A stretch of DNA of 64,000 nt from Caballeronia sp. NK8 (GTDB lineage: Bacteria > Pseudomonadota > Gammaproteobacteria > Burkholderiales > Burkholderiaceae). The notes beneath the pieces are model-generated. The model was not told where the DNA came from. It made no database searches and worked only from the letters and a program-made list of their open reading frames with translations. The stretch spans positions 186,001 through 250,000 of the forward strand of contig NZ_AP024328.1 of assembly GCF_018408855.1 (NCBI RefSeq). Reading direction: 5' to 3'. Within the stretch, counting starts at the first letter, position 1; each line of letters starts with the position of its first letter. Positions 48,290 through 57,167 of this stretch are shown here, one piece after another. Both the position numbers and the translations under genes were made by a program.

Positions 48290-48823
48290 CTATCGGCTTG
48301 CCGGATCGATCACAATCAGCGGTTGGCCGTACTCAACTGTTTCACCATCCGATACCAAAATCTTTTTGACAACGCCTCCGGATTCGGCAGCGAGTGCGTT
48401 CATCAATTTCATCACCTCGATGATGCAAACCGTGTCTTGAGCGGCGATCGTATCTCCGACGGACACAAACGGTTCCGCGCCGGGTTCCGGGGCGCAATAG
48501 AACGTGCCGACCATCGGCGCGCGAACTGTGACGAAATGTTCAGGCCACCCCTCCTGAACGACCGGTTTCGATCCCGCAGGCACCTCGACATTCCGCACGG
48601 AATCGCTCCGGACGCTTTCCGGCAGGTCTGCCGGCTTTGCAGACGAATCCGGCTTCGAGATCGATGTTTGTATTTGAGTTGAAATGTCCGCTGGGCGTGA
48701 GTTCTTGCTCAGTGAAATTTCAATGTCGTCATACCGGAGGCGAAACTCGCTGAATTTGTCTGCCTCCTCGACTAGCTTAATGATCTCTCGGACGTCTTCG
48801 TACGTAAGCTGCTTGATGCTCAT
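48290..48823 (-). CDS. accB: biotin carboxyl carrier protein
   Basis: 177 residues. The N-terminus MSIKQLTYEDVREIIKLVEE is the usual carrier-protein start. A Ser/Pro/Ala-rich linker spans about 45-85. The C-terminal biotinyl domain begins at TVRAPMVGTFYCAPEPGAEP and contains VCIIEVMKLMNALAAESGGV, the biotinylated Lys in EVMKLMN. Longer than Escherichia coli AccB and with the PAP-thumb. Intact; lies between the carboxyltransferase and AccC genes. Confidence 0.93.
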   Translation of the reverse strand: MSIKQLTYEDVREIIKLVEEADKFSEFRLRYDDIEISLSKNSRPADISTQIQTSISKPDSSAKPADLPESVRSDSVRNVEVPAGSKPVVQEGWPEHFVTVRAPMVGTFYCAPEPGAEPFVSVGDTIAAQDTVCIIEVMKLMNALAAESGGVVKKILVSDGETVEYGQPLIVIDPASR

Positions 48824-48853
48824 GAAAAACTCCCAGTTAAACAGTCTCGGCTC

Positions 48854-50323
48854 TCAATTGCCGGAGATATCCAGTTGAAACTCACCGCGAGAAATATGGA
48901 CACGGCCGATTTTGGGGCGCTGCGAGAGGTTTTTGAGCAACGCCACGATGGAGTGATCGTGCTGGTATTCACGAGTCATATCGCCCTTCTCGCGAAGCAT
49001 TTCGTCTACCTGGGAGCCAGCGAACATGTACCGCAAGAGTCTCTCGTCATCCGACGCGTTCGGATATTTTTTGCGTAGCGCAGCCACGGCCGGTTCGGGC
49101 GGAGTAGGCTTCAGCGCGATCTGTTTAGACCCGTTCTCCACAATGCGATCGAGCATGTCGGGTGCGACAGGGGCGAGAAGCTTGCCGTAGTAACCCAGCG
49201 CGTACTTCTTGATTTCATTCGGCACAACGCGATATCTCTCGCCATGGACGACATTCAGCACAGCCTGCGTGCCGACCAATTGGGCGAACGGCGTGATCAT
49301 GATTGGATAGCCGAGTTCCTCGCGAACTCTCGCCACCTCTTCAAGCAGTTGATCGTATCGATCAGAAAGACCCGCGTCGGCCAACTGTGACTTGAAGTTA
49401 CTTAACATGCCACCCGGCATCTGGTGCTGGTAGTGAAACACATCGTATTCCAGCACCTCTCCAACAGGCTTGCCCTCTGCCTCGGCGATACGTTGGAAAT
49501 GTTCCCCGACCATGTCGACCGTCAGGTCGTCGAGTGGGACGTCATATCCCATCAGGCGCAGATTCCTTGCGGTGCTTTGCGTCGCGGGTTGAGCCGCTCC
49601 GTTTGCCATCGGTGCGATCGAAGTATGAAGAAGATCCGCACCACATTTAACGGCCTCGAGGTAGACGAGAGGAGCCAAGCCGGTCAAGCAATGGCTGTGG
49701 ATCTCGAGCGGCAAATTGCCGATGACCTGCTTGATTGCAGGCACGAGCGTACGGATACGATCTACGGTCAAAAGACCGGCCGCGTCCTTAAGCATGATTC
49801 CGTCGACTGATTTGCTTTTTACCAACTCCCGAGCGGTTCTGACATACAGCTCGTCGGTATGAACCGGGCTAAGCGAATAAGACAGGGCGGCAAACGTCTC
49901 CACACCGAGTCGTCTAGCGACCCTTGTCGTTGCCAAGATGTTTTCCACATCGTTGAGCCCATCAAACGAGCCGACGATACGAAAGCCGTTTGCTACCGCG
50001 CGCTCGACCCAGAGCTCGAGGATGTCATCCGGCAGCATGTCGAATGTCATCAAGTTCTTGCTTCGCACGAGAAACCGAAGTGGCGTTTTCTGTACCTTAC
50101 TACGCATTAGCCGCACACGCTCCCAAGGATCCTCCTTGAGGTAGCGAACACAGACGTCGAATTGAATTGGTGCTACGAGGTCAATCTGTGCGAACCCTGC
50201 GTTGTCCATAGCTTCCGCAACGGGAAGCATATGTGCCGTTCTCATCCGTGTCGCCCAGAGACACTGATGAGCATCGCGCAGTGTTGTGTCGACGATGCCG
50301 ATCTTCTTACCCTGCCTGTCCAT
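48854..50323 (-). CDS. pyruvate carboxylase/oxaloacetate decarboxylase-type carboxyltransferase
   Basis: 489 residues from ATG 50323, behind GGAGG. The HMGL-like TIM barrel shows KIGIVDTTLRDAHQCLWATR, VDGIMLKDAAGLLTVDRIRT (the Lys that is carbamylated in relatives) and LEIHSHCLTGLAPLVYLEAV (metal His-x-His). The C-terminal conserved carboxylase domain follows: MPGGMLSNFKSQLADAGLSD, IMITPFAQLVGTQAVLNVVH and YYGKLLAPVAPDMLDRI. It has no biotinyl domain, so biotin must come on AccB. With AccC it forms a three-subunit carboxylase, likely making oxaloacetate from pyruvate; the acceptor is not proven. Confidence 0.87.
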   Translation of the reverse strand: MDRQGKKIGIVDTTLRDAHQCLWATRMRTAHMLPVAEAMDNAGFAQIDLVAPIQFDVCVRYLKEDPWERVRLMRSKVQKTPLRFLVRSKNLMTFDMLPDDILELWVERAVANGFRIVGSFDGLNDVENILATTRVARRLGVETFAALSYSLSPVHTDELYVRTARELVKSKSVDGIMLKDAAGLLTVDRIRTLVPAIKQVIGNLPLEIHSHCLTGLAPLVYLEAVKCGADLLHTSIAPMANGAAQPATQSTARNLRLMGYDVPLDDLTVDMVGEHFQRIAEAEGKPVGEVLEYDVFHYQHQMPGGMLSNFKSQLADAGLSDRYDQLLEEVARVREELGYPIMITPFAQLVGTQAVLNVVHGERYRVVPNEIKKYALGYYGKLLAPVAPDMLDRIVENGSKQIALKPTPPEPAVAALRKKYPNASDDERLLRYMFAGSQVDEMLREKGDMTREYQHDHSIVALLKNLSQRPKIGRVHISRGEFQLDISGN

Positions 50324-50344
50324 TCTACCTCCGATCAGTTTCAC

Positions 50345-51049
50345 TTACTGCATAGTAACAGGACGTCTGAAAAAAGACTCGATGGTGTTTTCCCTATGAG
50401 ATTCGTCCGTTGTAAGCGCTGGTGTAGTGGGAAGTAACGAGGTCTAAGCGCTAATTTAAGGTTCTGAGATGGTCGGCGAGTCTCATCGAACAGGAGGCGG
50501 ATTTCAATGGCCGCTTGGTATTTACTATAGTGTATATAGCCGAACCAGACTTACGCGGATCCACCGCTCTCACCTAATGCGTCTGAAGGCCGGCAGCGGG
50601 CTTGGCACTCGCCGCTCTCCCGTCGAACTGGCTCATTGATGCCAGACATGCCGTTCCGTCAACGTCGTGGGAGGCCGATCCAAGGGTTCCAATCTGAAGC
50701 GGGCGCCGTACCCGGAAGGCGAGTGCCCCGTTTCGTCAGCATTGGATGCCGAATTCCGCGCAAGGCTGCGCGGTGCTGCTGAGCGGTAGGTTGGAATGGA
50801 CACGTGCCGTCGTCCCACTTGAGCGGCAAGTAACTCGTCTAGCCTGACTCTCATGCTCTCACGGGGCGACGGCACGACCTCAAGCCGGAATACACAACCC
50901 GAGAACGCAGGTCAGCGCTGAAGACCGCACGGCACGGGGCTCAAGAAGGAAAGCATTGACGGCTTGATCCTACTGTTGGAATCGATTCGCTATGCTATTC
51001 CCACCTGCGATTGTCCATATCGAGAGCCGTCAGAGTTTCGGTACTGCGT
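50345..51049. other. intergenic, about 700 bp
   Basis: No gene is recognised. TAAGCGCT occurs twice (50413-50420, 50445-50452) 32 bp apart upstream of the carboxyltransferase gene and might be a regulator site. An A/T-rich block at 50517-50537 could be a promoter. Confidence 0.35.
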
Positions 51050-52500
51050 TCAATGAGGGGGTGGTCGCTTCGCCCGTCGAAGAACCACCGCCAAAGCAAG
51101 ATCTACAAGCTTTCCGAACGGCGCACGCAGCAGGGTTGGAAAATTCCACCGGCCCTGAACAAAGACCCCTTTGGCGTGGCTCATCGCGCGAAAGCCCTCG
51201 ATGCCATGATAGGCCCCCATCCCACTTGGCCCAACTCCGCCGAAAGGCAGTTCATCCTGGGCCACGTGCAGGAGCGTGTTGTTGATGCCGGTGTTGCCAG
51301 AGGTCGTCCGCTTGAGCAGCGTCTCACACGCCTGGTCCTCGTTGCCAAAATAGTAGAGAACGAGTGGACGCGGGCGGGCGTTCACGTAGTCGATGACCTC
51401 GTTCATGCTTTGATAAGTGCGTACCGGCAAGATCGGGCCGAAAATCTCCTCCTGCATGATGGCGCTTGCATCGCTGGCCCGATAACCAACGTCGGTGCAA
51501 GTGTGCGCACTCGCGCTGTGGCACTCTCCGGCCTGACGCCCGCTTCGACCAATCGTGCACCTTGGCGCCTGGCATCTGCGACGAGGCCGACAAGGCGCTC
51601 GTAATGTCTGTCGCTGACGATCGAGGTGTAGTCTTTGCTAGTGGGCCCCTCCGGATAGCATCGGGCCACCGTTGCATTGAACTGCGTGACGAAGGTCTCA
51701 AGGTCGTCTTCGTGGACGAGCGCATAGTCAGGCGCGACGCAGGTCTGACCGCTGTTCGAGAGCTTGCCGAAGACGATGCTGCCCATGGTTCGCTCGTCGA
51801 CGTGGCCGCGTGCAACGATGGCCGGGCTCTTGCCACCCAGCTCGAGCGTAACCGGCACCAGATTGTCGCTGGCCGCCTTCATGACCTTGCGGCCGACCTG
51901 CGTGCTGCCCGTAAACACCAGATGGTCGAACGGCAAGCTGCTGAACGCAGCGCCGACTTCCGGCCCGCCCAGCACGACGGCCACTTCGTCCGCTGAGAAG
52001 ATTTCAGCGAGCATCCGCCGGATGACCTCGCTGGTGCGCGGCGTCAGCTCCGATGGCTTGAGCATCACGCGGTTGCCGGCCGCGAGCGCTGTCGCAAGGG
52101 GAATGAACGTCAATGAAAACGGGTAGTTCCACGGCGCCATCACCCCGACCACGCCCTTCGGCTGGTATTCGACCCACGCCCGGCCGGACTGGTAGAAGAT
52201 CTCGACGTGCCGCCGTTCGCGCTTCATGAACCGGCGCAGATTTTGCGTCAAGTAGTCGATCGACTGGACCACGCCGACCAGTTCCATGATGTCCGTCTCG
52301 TGATATGAGCGATGCCCGAAATCGGCGCTAATCGCCTCTTTCACCTCGCTGCGATACCTAAGGACTACCGCGCGCAGCCGGGCGAGCCGCGCCTTGCGCT
52401 GAGCGAGATCTGGCGGCCCCTCTTTGAGGAAGGCGCTGCGCTGAACTCCTAGCAAATCGGCCGCGTCGATGCCGTGAATGGGCTCTGCGGGGATGGTCAT
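51050..52500 (-). pseudogene. coniferyl-aldehyde-dehydrogenase-like protein, one frameshift
   Basis: ATG 52500 follows GTGAGGTAC. IHGIDAADLLGVQRSAFLKE, VEYQPKGVVGVMAPWNYPFS, FTGSTQVGRKVMKAASDNLV, LELGGKSPAIVARGHVDERT (general base Glu) and FGKLSNSGQTCVAPDYALVH (catalytic Cys) are in one frame to about 51470. IMQEEIFGPILPVRTYQSMN, NTLLHVAQDELPFGGVGPSG and the hydrophobic C-terminal helix are in the next. Corrected length about 480. The hydrophobic tail is usual for this group, which oxidises aryl or medium-chain aldehydes. The gene lies next to the DJ-1/MerR cluster and may respond to aldehydes. Confidence 0.86.
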
Positions 52501-52602
52501 CGTGTACCTCACGGAGAGCATCTAAACGTAAATGCCGTCAATTTGATCATCGTGGATGGCAGGCTGTGCAATGGATATGTAGCGTCGGCCGCTTGCCGGC
52601 CG

Positions 52603-53286
52603 TCATAACAATGCCGCAACTTGCTCCGCTGTTGCCCTGGCGGACTGCGGGTTCTGACCGGTCACTAGCCGCCCATCTGTGACGACCTTCGAGACGAACG
52701 GCAGCAGGGCCTTTTCGTAGAGCGCGCCGCGCCGCATCATCTCCTCCTCGGCGTTGTAGGGGACTTTGCTTGCGACGCCTGCGAGCACTTCCTCCACCCA
52801 TGAGTAGCCGGTGATTCGCCGCTCGGCCACGAGAAGCTTGCCGTCGGAGAGCTTCACGTTGAGCAAGCCGCAGTAGCCGTGGCAGACGGACGAGACTACG
52901 CCGCCGCGCTCGTAGATCTCCCGTGTGACCCGATGCAAGTTCGCATCATCGGGAAAGTCCCACATGACGGCGTGTCCGCCGGTGAAATAGATCGCATCAA
53001 ACACCGCCGGATTGATCTGGTCGGGGCGCGCAGTCGTCGCCAGAAGCGTCTGGCGATCCTTATCGTTCAGCCACTCCTTCACCGAAGCATCGGCTAGCGG
53101 CCATTTGAGCGAGCGAGGCTCCAGGGGCGAGACGCCGCCCTTCGGGCTCACGAGACGTTGATCGTAGCCTTTTTCAGCGAAGACATGCCAGGCATGGGTC
53201 AGCTCGGATAGCCAGAGGCCAGTCGGCTCAGCCCGGTCCGCATAGTTGGCGACGTTGCTGACAACGTGAAGTACGCGCTTGGTCAA
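52603..53286 (-). CDS. DJ-1/PfpI-family (type 1 glutamine amidotransferase-like) protein
   Basis: Start chosen at TTG 53286 (LTKRVLHVVSNVANYADRAE), seven bases after AGGGA and just downstream of the MerR-type promoter; an upstream reading to 53433 would run through the promoter. GLWLSELTHAWHVFAEKGYD, SPKGGVSPLEPRSLKWPLAD, YFTGGHAVMWDFPDDANLHR and GGVVSSVCHGYCGLLNVKLS show the nucleophile-elbow Cys. About 227 residues, class of Hsp31/glyoxalase-III-like stress proteins that act on reactive carbonyls. Intact. Confidence 0.85.
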   Translation of the reverse strand: MTKRVLHVVSNVANYADRAEPTGLWLSELTHAWHVFAEKGYDQRLVSPKGGVSPLEPRSLKWPLADASVKEWLNDKDRQTLLATTARPDQINPAVFDAIYFTGGHAVMWDFPDDANLHRVTREIYERGGVVSSVCHGYCGLLNVKLSDGKLLVAERRITGYSWVEEVLAGVASKVPYNAEEEMMRRGALYEKALLPFVSKVVTDGRLVTGQNPQSARATAEQVAALL

Positions 53287-53329
53287 GTTGTATTTCCCTT
53301 TCAATCTGCCACCGGAAGCTGCAGAGGAA

Positions 53330-53360
53330 ACCATATCGTTAAAGTAAAGCTGAATGTCAA
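53330..53360 (-). promoter_or_regulatory. MerR-type stretched promoter, site C
   Basis: Minus strand: TTGACA (53355-53360), 19-bp spacer TTCAGCTTTACTTTAACGA, TATGGT (53330-53335), 44 bp before the DJ-1-like start. TTTACTTTAA matches site B. Confidence 0.65.
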
Positions 53361-53466
53361 GGCGTTTCGAGATTTGGATCGGTTGATGAAGAGTCTCTGG
53401 CCAGCGGCGCATCCAGTAGGGTCGAGAGGGCATCTACGATGGCATGATCGCCTATCGCCTGCACCG

Positions 53467-53946
53467 CTAACGGACTTTGACCGACCGGCGCCGGCTCGTC
53501 CTGTGACGTTTCGTGGTGTCGTCCGTGGCTGTCGCGCGTTTCAATTCCCCCGACTGCATCCGGGACAACAGCCTCTTTGCGTTGGTAGCGCAGTCGATTT
53601 CCTCAGGCTTCGCCTCGATTTCGTCCAGAAGCGTAACGAGGTGTTGCTTGCTTTTCGCGAGCCGTACCTCCATCGCCTCAATGTCCCGCACCTTGCTACG
53701 CAGCGCTTCGACCAGCGTGCCGTGCTTCCATTGCGTCAAATCGGGCGGTAGCAACATGCGAATCTCGTCGAGACTGAAGCCGGCCTGTTGCGCCGCCCCG
53801 ATCAGGTCGAGCATGAGCACCGCCTCGGGCGGATAAATCCGGTAGCCGTTCGACTGGCGTTGAACCTCTAACAGCCCTATGCCCTCATAGAAGCGAATGC
53901 GCGACGCAGCAATGCCCGTGCGTGCTGCCAATTCACCGATCTTCAC
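53467..53946 (-). CDS. MerR-family transcriptional regulator 1
   Basis: 159 residues from GTG 53946, behind AAGGAG. KIGELAARTGIAASRIRFYE and GIGLLEVQRQSNGYRIYPPE form the winged helix-turn-helix. SLDEIRMLLPPDLTQWKHGT and the coiled coil DIEAMEVRLAKSKQHLVTLL follow; one Cys near the end (EEIDCATNAKRLL) is a possible sensor. It resembles the aldehyde/thiol-responsive group (AdhR/NmlR-like). Encoded beside aldehyde and carbonyl enzymes and promoters with MerR spacing, it is a candidate activator of sites A-D. Confidence 0.86.
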   Translation of the reverse strand: MKIGELAARTGIAASRIRFYEGIGLLEVQRQSNGYRIYPPEAVLMLDLIGAAQQAGFSLDEIRMLLPPDLTQWKHGTLVEALRSKVRDIEAMEVRLAKSKQHLVTLLDEIEAKPEEIDCATNAKRLLSRMQSGELKRATATDDTTKRHRTSRRRSVKVR

Positions 53947-54027
53947 GATTTGGATACTCCTTACCCTCACCGAAGCTGGCCTTCAATTGCATTTCCACGC
54001 CGAGTCGAGTCCCAACTACATGGGGTA

Positions 54028-55272
54028 TCAGATCCGCTCGAAAAGTAAGCCTGCATGGCGCCTCAGACGCTCGATGAAGCGCTCGTCGAATACCGTGGCC
54101 GGTGTCCAGAAGCCGCCCGCACGCCCAACCTTGGCGCCGTCCTTGACGAGGTCCCTCGCAAGACTGATGGCCGCCTGACCCAGCATCTTGCCGGTTGAGC
54201 CATAGCCCGGATCGCGATCCCCAGTCACTTTGATGCGCAACGCCTGGCCGTCATCCGTGCGCCCGAAAAACCGTAAGTCGTAACGGCCTGCCAACTGTGC
54301 CTCAGGGCTTGGGCCTTCGCCGGGTTGCGGCAGGAGGAAGCGTTGCATCATGCTGCGAACCGGGCCGGTGACGATGGCCGCCATGAACGCTCCCAGCCCG
54401 GCCACGGTGACCAGCGCACTCAGGCGACCCTTCAGGCCTGTGCCGGTCAATATGGCTTCGTCATAGGTAAACCGGCCGCCATAGGCGTTGCCAGAGAGGG
54501 CATTGGAGCGATGCACCACACGCTCGTTGATGGCCGCCATCACGAAGGGGGCGACCCATGACCCGAAAGCGGAATCAAACTCCGCGGACTTGACATTGTG
54601 TTGGCGCGTCTGAAAACCATGTCCTTTGGGGCAGAGCGCGTAGGGATTGGCGAGTTCCTTTCGTAAGGACGGGTTGGCAGCCGCCTCCTTGACGACGTTG
54701 ATCAGACTGGCGACTGTGCCGCCTGATGCCCCGCCCTTGAGTGTCTTGACCCGCATCTTGACTTGGGTTGCCGGTGCACCGAATTCTTGCATTGCTTGTC
54801 GCTGCAGGAACCAGACCCCCATGTCGGAGGGCACCGAATCGAAGCCACAGCAATGCACGATGCGTGCCCCCGACTCTTGAGCCCTGGACTCATATTTTTC
54901 GATCATTCGTTTGATCCACTGGGTCTCGCCAGTGAGATCGCAGTAGTCAATGCCGCTTTCTACGCAAACCTTGATCAGCAGTTCACCATAATGCGCATAT
55001 GGGCCGACGGTCGATACGATCACCCGGGTCTGCGCGCACATAGCGCGCAACTGGCTCTCATTCGCGGCGTCCGCCACAATGATGGGCAGAGACTGCCCCA
55101 CCCCGCCCAGCGAGCGCTTGACATCGTTGAGCCTCGCTGCGGATCGGCCCGCGATGGCCCAACTAAGCGTTTCGACCTGGCCCGAGAAGTATTCGGCAAG
55201 ATATCGCGCCAAGATGTGGCCTACAAAGCTGGTGGCTCCAAATACGACCACGTCATAGTCTGGAGTGCTCAT
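54028..55272 (-). CDS. saccharopine-dehydrogenase-like / trans-acting enoyl reductase-type protein
   Basis: 414 residues, intact. YDVVVFGATSFVGHILARYL is the NADP-binding fold; VIVSTVGPYAHYGELLIKVC and GIDYCDLTGETQWIKRMIEK, ARIVHCCGFDSVPSDMGVWF and LKGGASGGTVASLINVVKEA are landmarks of proteins related to mycobacterial trans-acting enoyl reductases. LPQPGEGPSPEAQLAGRYDL and GDRDPGYGSTGKMLGQAAIS complete it. It follows the acetoacetate-decarboxylase-like gene by 54 bp and probably shares promoter D. Substrate unknown. Confidence 0.83.
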   Translation of the reverse strand: MSTPDYDVVVFGATSFVGHILARYLAEYFSGQVETLSWAIAGRSAARLNDVKRSLGGVGQSLPIIVADAANESQLRAMCAQTRVIVSTVGPYAHYGELLIKVCVESGIDYCDLTGETQWIKRMIEKYESRAQESGARIVHCCGFDSVPSDMGVWFLQRQAMQEFGAPATQVKMRVKTLKGGASGGTVASLINVVKEAAANPSLRKELANPYALCPKGHGFQTRQHNVKSAEFDSAFGSWVAPFVMAAINERVVHRSNALSGNAYGGRFTYDEAILTGTGLKGRLSALVTVAGLGAFMAAIVTGPVRSMMQRFLLPQPGEGPSPEAQLAGRYDLRFFGRTDDGQALRIKVTGDRDPGYGSTGKMLGQAAISLARDLVKDGAKVGRAGGFWTPATVFDERFIERLRRHAGLLFERI

Positions 55273-55326
55273 GGATGCTTCCTTGCGGGGCTGCTTCTCG
55301 AGGAGCTAGAATTCATACGATTACGT

Positions 55327-56238
55327 TCAATTTCCTGGACAATCGAACGTCTTCAACGGTGTTGGCAGATTCAACACCATTTGCGCGTCCTTGACCACGT
55401 CCAGACGAAGGATTCTCGAGGCACCCAAACCCTTCAGCAACTGGGTCAAGGGGCCGCCGCTTCGCAATAGCTGTATGTCCCGCGGAAGAAGTCGTTGAGC
55501 GAACGACAACATGTTGGTCTGGACCGCCGTCTGATGCCATTGCCCATCAATCATGTTGATCGTAGTCGTCATTGCCATATGCGACTGAGGCACGACATTG
55601 CGCAAGGCCGGAAGCGGCGCGCTCAGGGTAAGGTCTGGCGTGCCGCCCGGGCCGGCTATTTGAGCCCGTACGTCGGCGTCGATGTTCACTTCGATTGCGG
55701 TGCGCCACTTGGGCAACTGGTACCCGTACAGGCCGCGTACGCGTGCGATTTCCGTGGTAACGGGCAATGCCAACACGTGCGCGAAGAAATTTCGTCGTCG
55801 CATGGAGTTGAGTAGCTCCAGCATATGGGGTCCATGCGCGCCGGGACGACGGATCACGATCGCGATGGAAACTTCGTCGTACGGGTCGTTATCGCAAACG
55901 GCATACGAAAAGAAAGTCAGCGCTAAGAGCCCGTAGCCTGGGAACGCACGCAGTGGCTCGAGGGGCGTCGGTAGCATCGACCTAAGCCGGGGCATAGGTG
56001 CGAGGAACAGCACCTGGATACTGCTTGCGCGATAGTAGAAATTGGGGGCCCAGGTCGGACCCACACGCGAAGCAACCAGTTGCTTTGGAATCCGCCGGAA
56101 AAAATCGATGTTCCCCGCGGCAGGGTCCCGGGCGACCTCATCAAGGTCGGGGTTCATTCGGAAGCGGTCATAATATCCCCCTGCGGGCACTTCGACCTGC
56201 TGCGGCCCGAATTCGACCAGTGTATGTCGCCTATCCAT
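55327..56238 (-). CDS. acetoacetate-decarboxylase-family protein
   Basis: 303 residues from ATG 56238 (MDRRHTLVEFGPQQVEVPAG), with AAAGG six bases upstream. FYYRASSIQVLFLAPMPRLR, GYGLLALTFFSYAVCDNDPY and YDEVSIAIVIRRPG match the beta-cone fold. GLYGYQLPKWRTAIEVNID carries a Lys near the catalytic position; I cannot confirm it is the Schiff-base Lys. Many relatives are not decarboxylases but hydratases or unknown. Promoter D lies directly upstream. Intact. Confidence 0.75.
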   Translation of the reverse strand: MDRRHTLVEFGPQQVEVPAGGYYDRFRMNPDLDEVARDPAAGNIDFFRRIPKQLVASRVGPTWAPNFYYRASSIQVLFLAPMPRLRSMLPTPLEPLRAFPGYGLLALTFFSYAVCDNDPYDEVSIAIVIRRPGAHGPHMLELLNSMRRRNFFAHVLALPVTTEIARVRGLYGYQLPKWRTAIEVNIDADVRAQIAGPGGTPDLTLSAPLPALRNVVPQSHMAMTTTINMIDGQWHQTAVQTNMLSFAQRLLPRDIQLLRSGGPLTQLLKGLGASRILRLDVVKDAQMVLNLPTPLKTFDCPGN

Positions 56239-56311
56239 TCGTTGACCTTTCTCAATGAGTAACCTGGCATCTTGTGCCCGAGACATTCCGCCAAAGCGCC
56301 CGGCAGCCATC

Positions 56312-56342
56312 ACTTTAAGGTTGAACTCAACTTGAAGGTCAA
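56312..56342 (-). promoter_or_regulatory. MerR-type stretched promoter, site D
   Basis: Minus strand: TTGACC (56337-56342), 19-bp spacer TTCAAGTTGAGTTCAACCT, TAAAGT (56312-56317). The spacer contains the inverted repeat GTTGA/TCAAC. It lies 74 bp before the acetoacetate-decarboxylase-like start. Confidence 0.65.
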
Positions 56343-56484
56343 GCGTCTAGATATGCATATCGCAGCGCGTGCTCGGCCCTTCCTCTAGGCGGTGCTGGCG
56401 AAGCAAGTGCTGAAGGCATCTGCGCGAAGTAAGCGCCTTAAGAAATTTACAAACTATTTTGGAACAGTTTTCCGCTACGGGCCG

Positions 56485-56934
56485 TCATTTTGCGGTGGAA
56501 GGACGAGACTTGCCCGGCGCTGGTACAACGCCGTCTTCGCGCAGGCGCTCTAACACCCATTTCTTCCTGTCAGAACACGTCAAATCCAGTGGCCGATTTT
56601 CTATGCTCTTTATCGCCGCGAGCAGATGCGCCCTATTTTCTTTGAGGCGCTTTTGCATGTCCTCGATCTCTGCAACCTTCCGCCTCAGGGCTTCGAGCAA
56701 TTCATCATGTTGCCAGTTGCCCGAGCCGTTCGGCAGCAGATGGCGGATCTGATCGAGCGAAAATCCCGCACCCTGCGCGCTAGCGATGATTTCCAGCATC
56801 GACACCGTCTCAGGAGGGTAATCGCGATAACCATTCGCCTTGCGCTCGACCGCGGAGATCAATCCGGCGCTCTCGTAAAAGCGGATGCGCGAGGCCGTCA
56901 ACCCGCTGAGCTTTGCCAGTTCTCCAATCCTCAT
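56485..56934 (-). CDS. MerR-family transcriptional regulator 2
   Basis: 149 residues from ATG 56934, with AGGTG close upstream. MRIGELAKLSGLTASRIRFY, ESAGLISAVERKANGYRDYP and FSLDQIRHLLPNGSGNWQHD parallel regulator 1. Coiled coil EIEDMQKRLKENRAHLLAAI; one Cys near the end (DLTCSDRKKWVLERL). The two regulators are paralogues with about half their residues alike by eye. The dyad at 56963-56979 upstream suggests autoregulation. Confidence 0.86.
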   Translation of the reverse strand: MRIGELAKLSGLTASRIRFYESAGLISAVERKANGYRDYPPETVSMLEIIASAQGAGFSLDQIRHLLPNGSGNWQHDELLEALRRKVAEIEDMQKRLKENRAHLLAAIKSIENRPLDLTCSDRKKWVLERLREDGVVPAPGKSRPSTAK

Positions 56935-56962
56935 ACGGCACCTGAAAAAAGCAGTGACAGTA

Positions 56963-56979
56963 AGGTTAACTTTAATCCT
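56963..56979. promoter_or_regulatory. MerR-type dyad before regulator 2
   Basis: AGGTTAACTTTAATCCT has AGG-TTAA / TTAA-CCT symmetry and resembles the TTAA-rich halves of sites B and C. It lies 29 bp upstream of the regulator start. The -35 box could not be fixed. Confidence 0.45.
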
Positions 56980-57167
56980 ACAGTGTGTCACGGTTGGCGA
57001 CACGGTTCGGTGAAGCGGGTCGCGGGCAAGCGCACCTCAGCCGTTCTACTATTCCATACAGCATCGCCAACGCCACTAATGGAGGAAAAACATGCCCGAC
57101 GCAGCCCCGATTCAACCCGGTAACGGTCGCGACGGAAGCTAGTTACGTCACTTCCGGTCGTTTTTCT
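56980..57167. other. short intergenic region
   Basis: No gene is seen between the second MerR gene and the GntR gene end. Confidence 0.4.
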
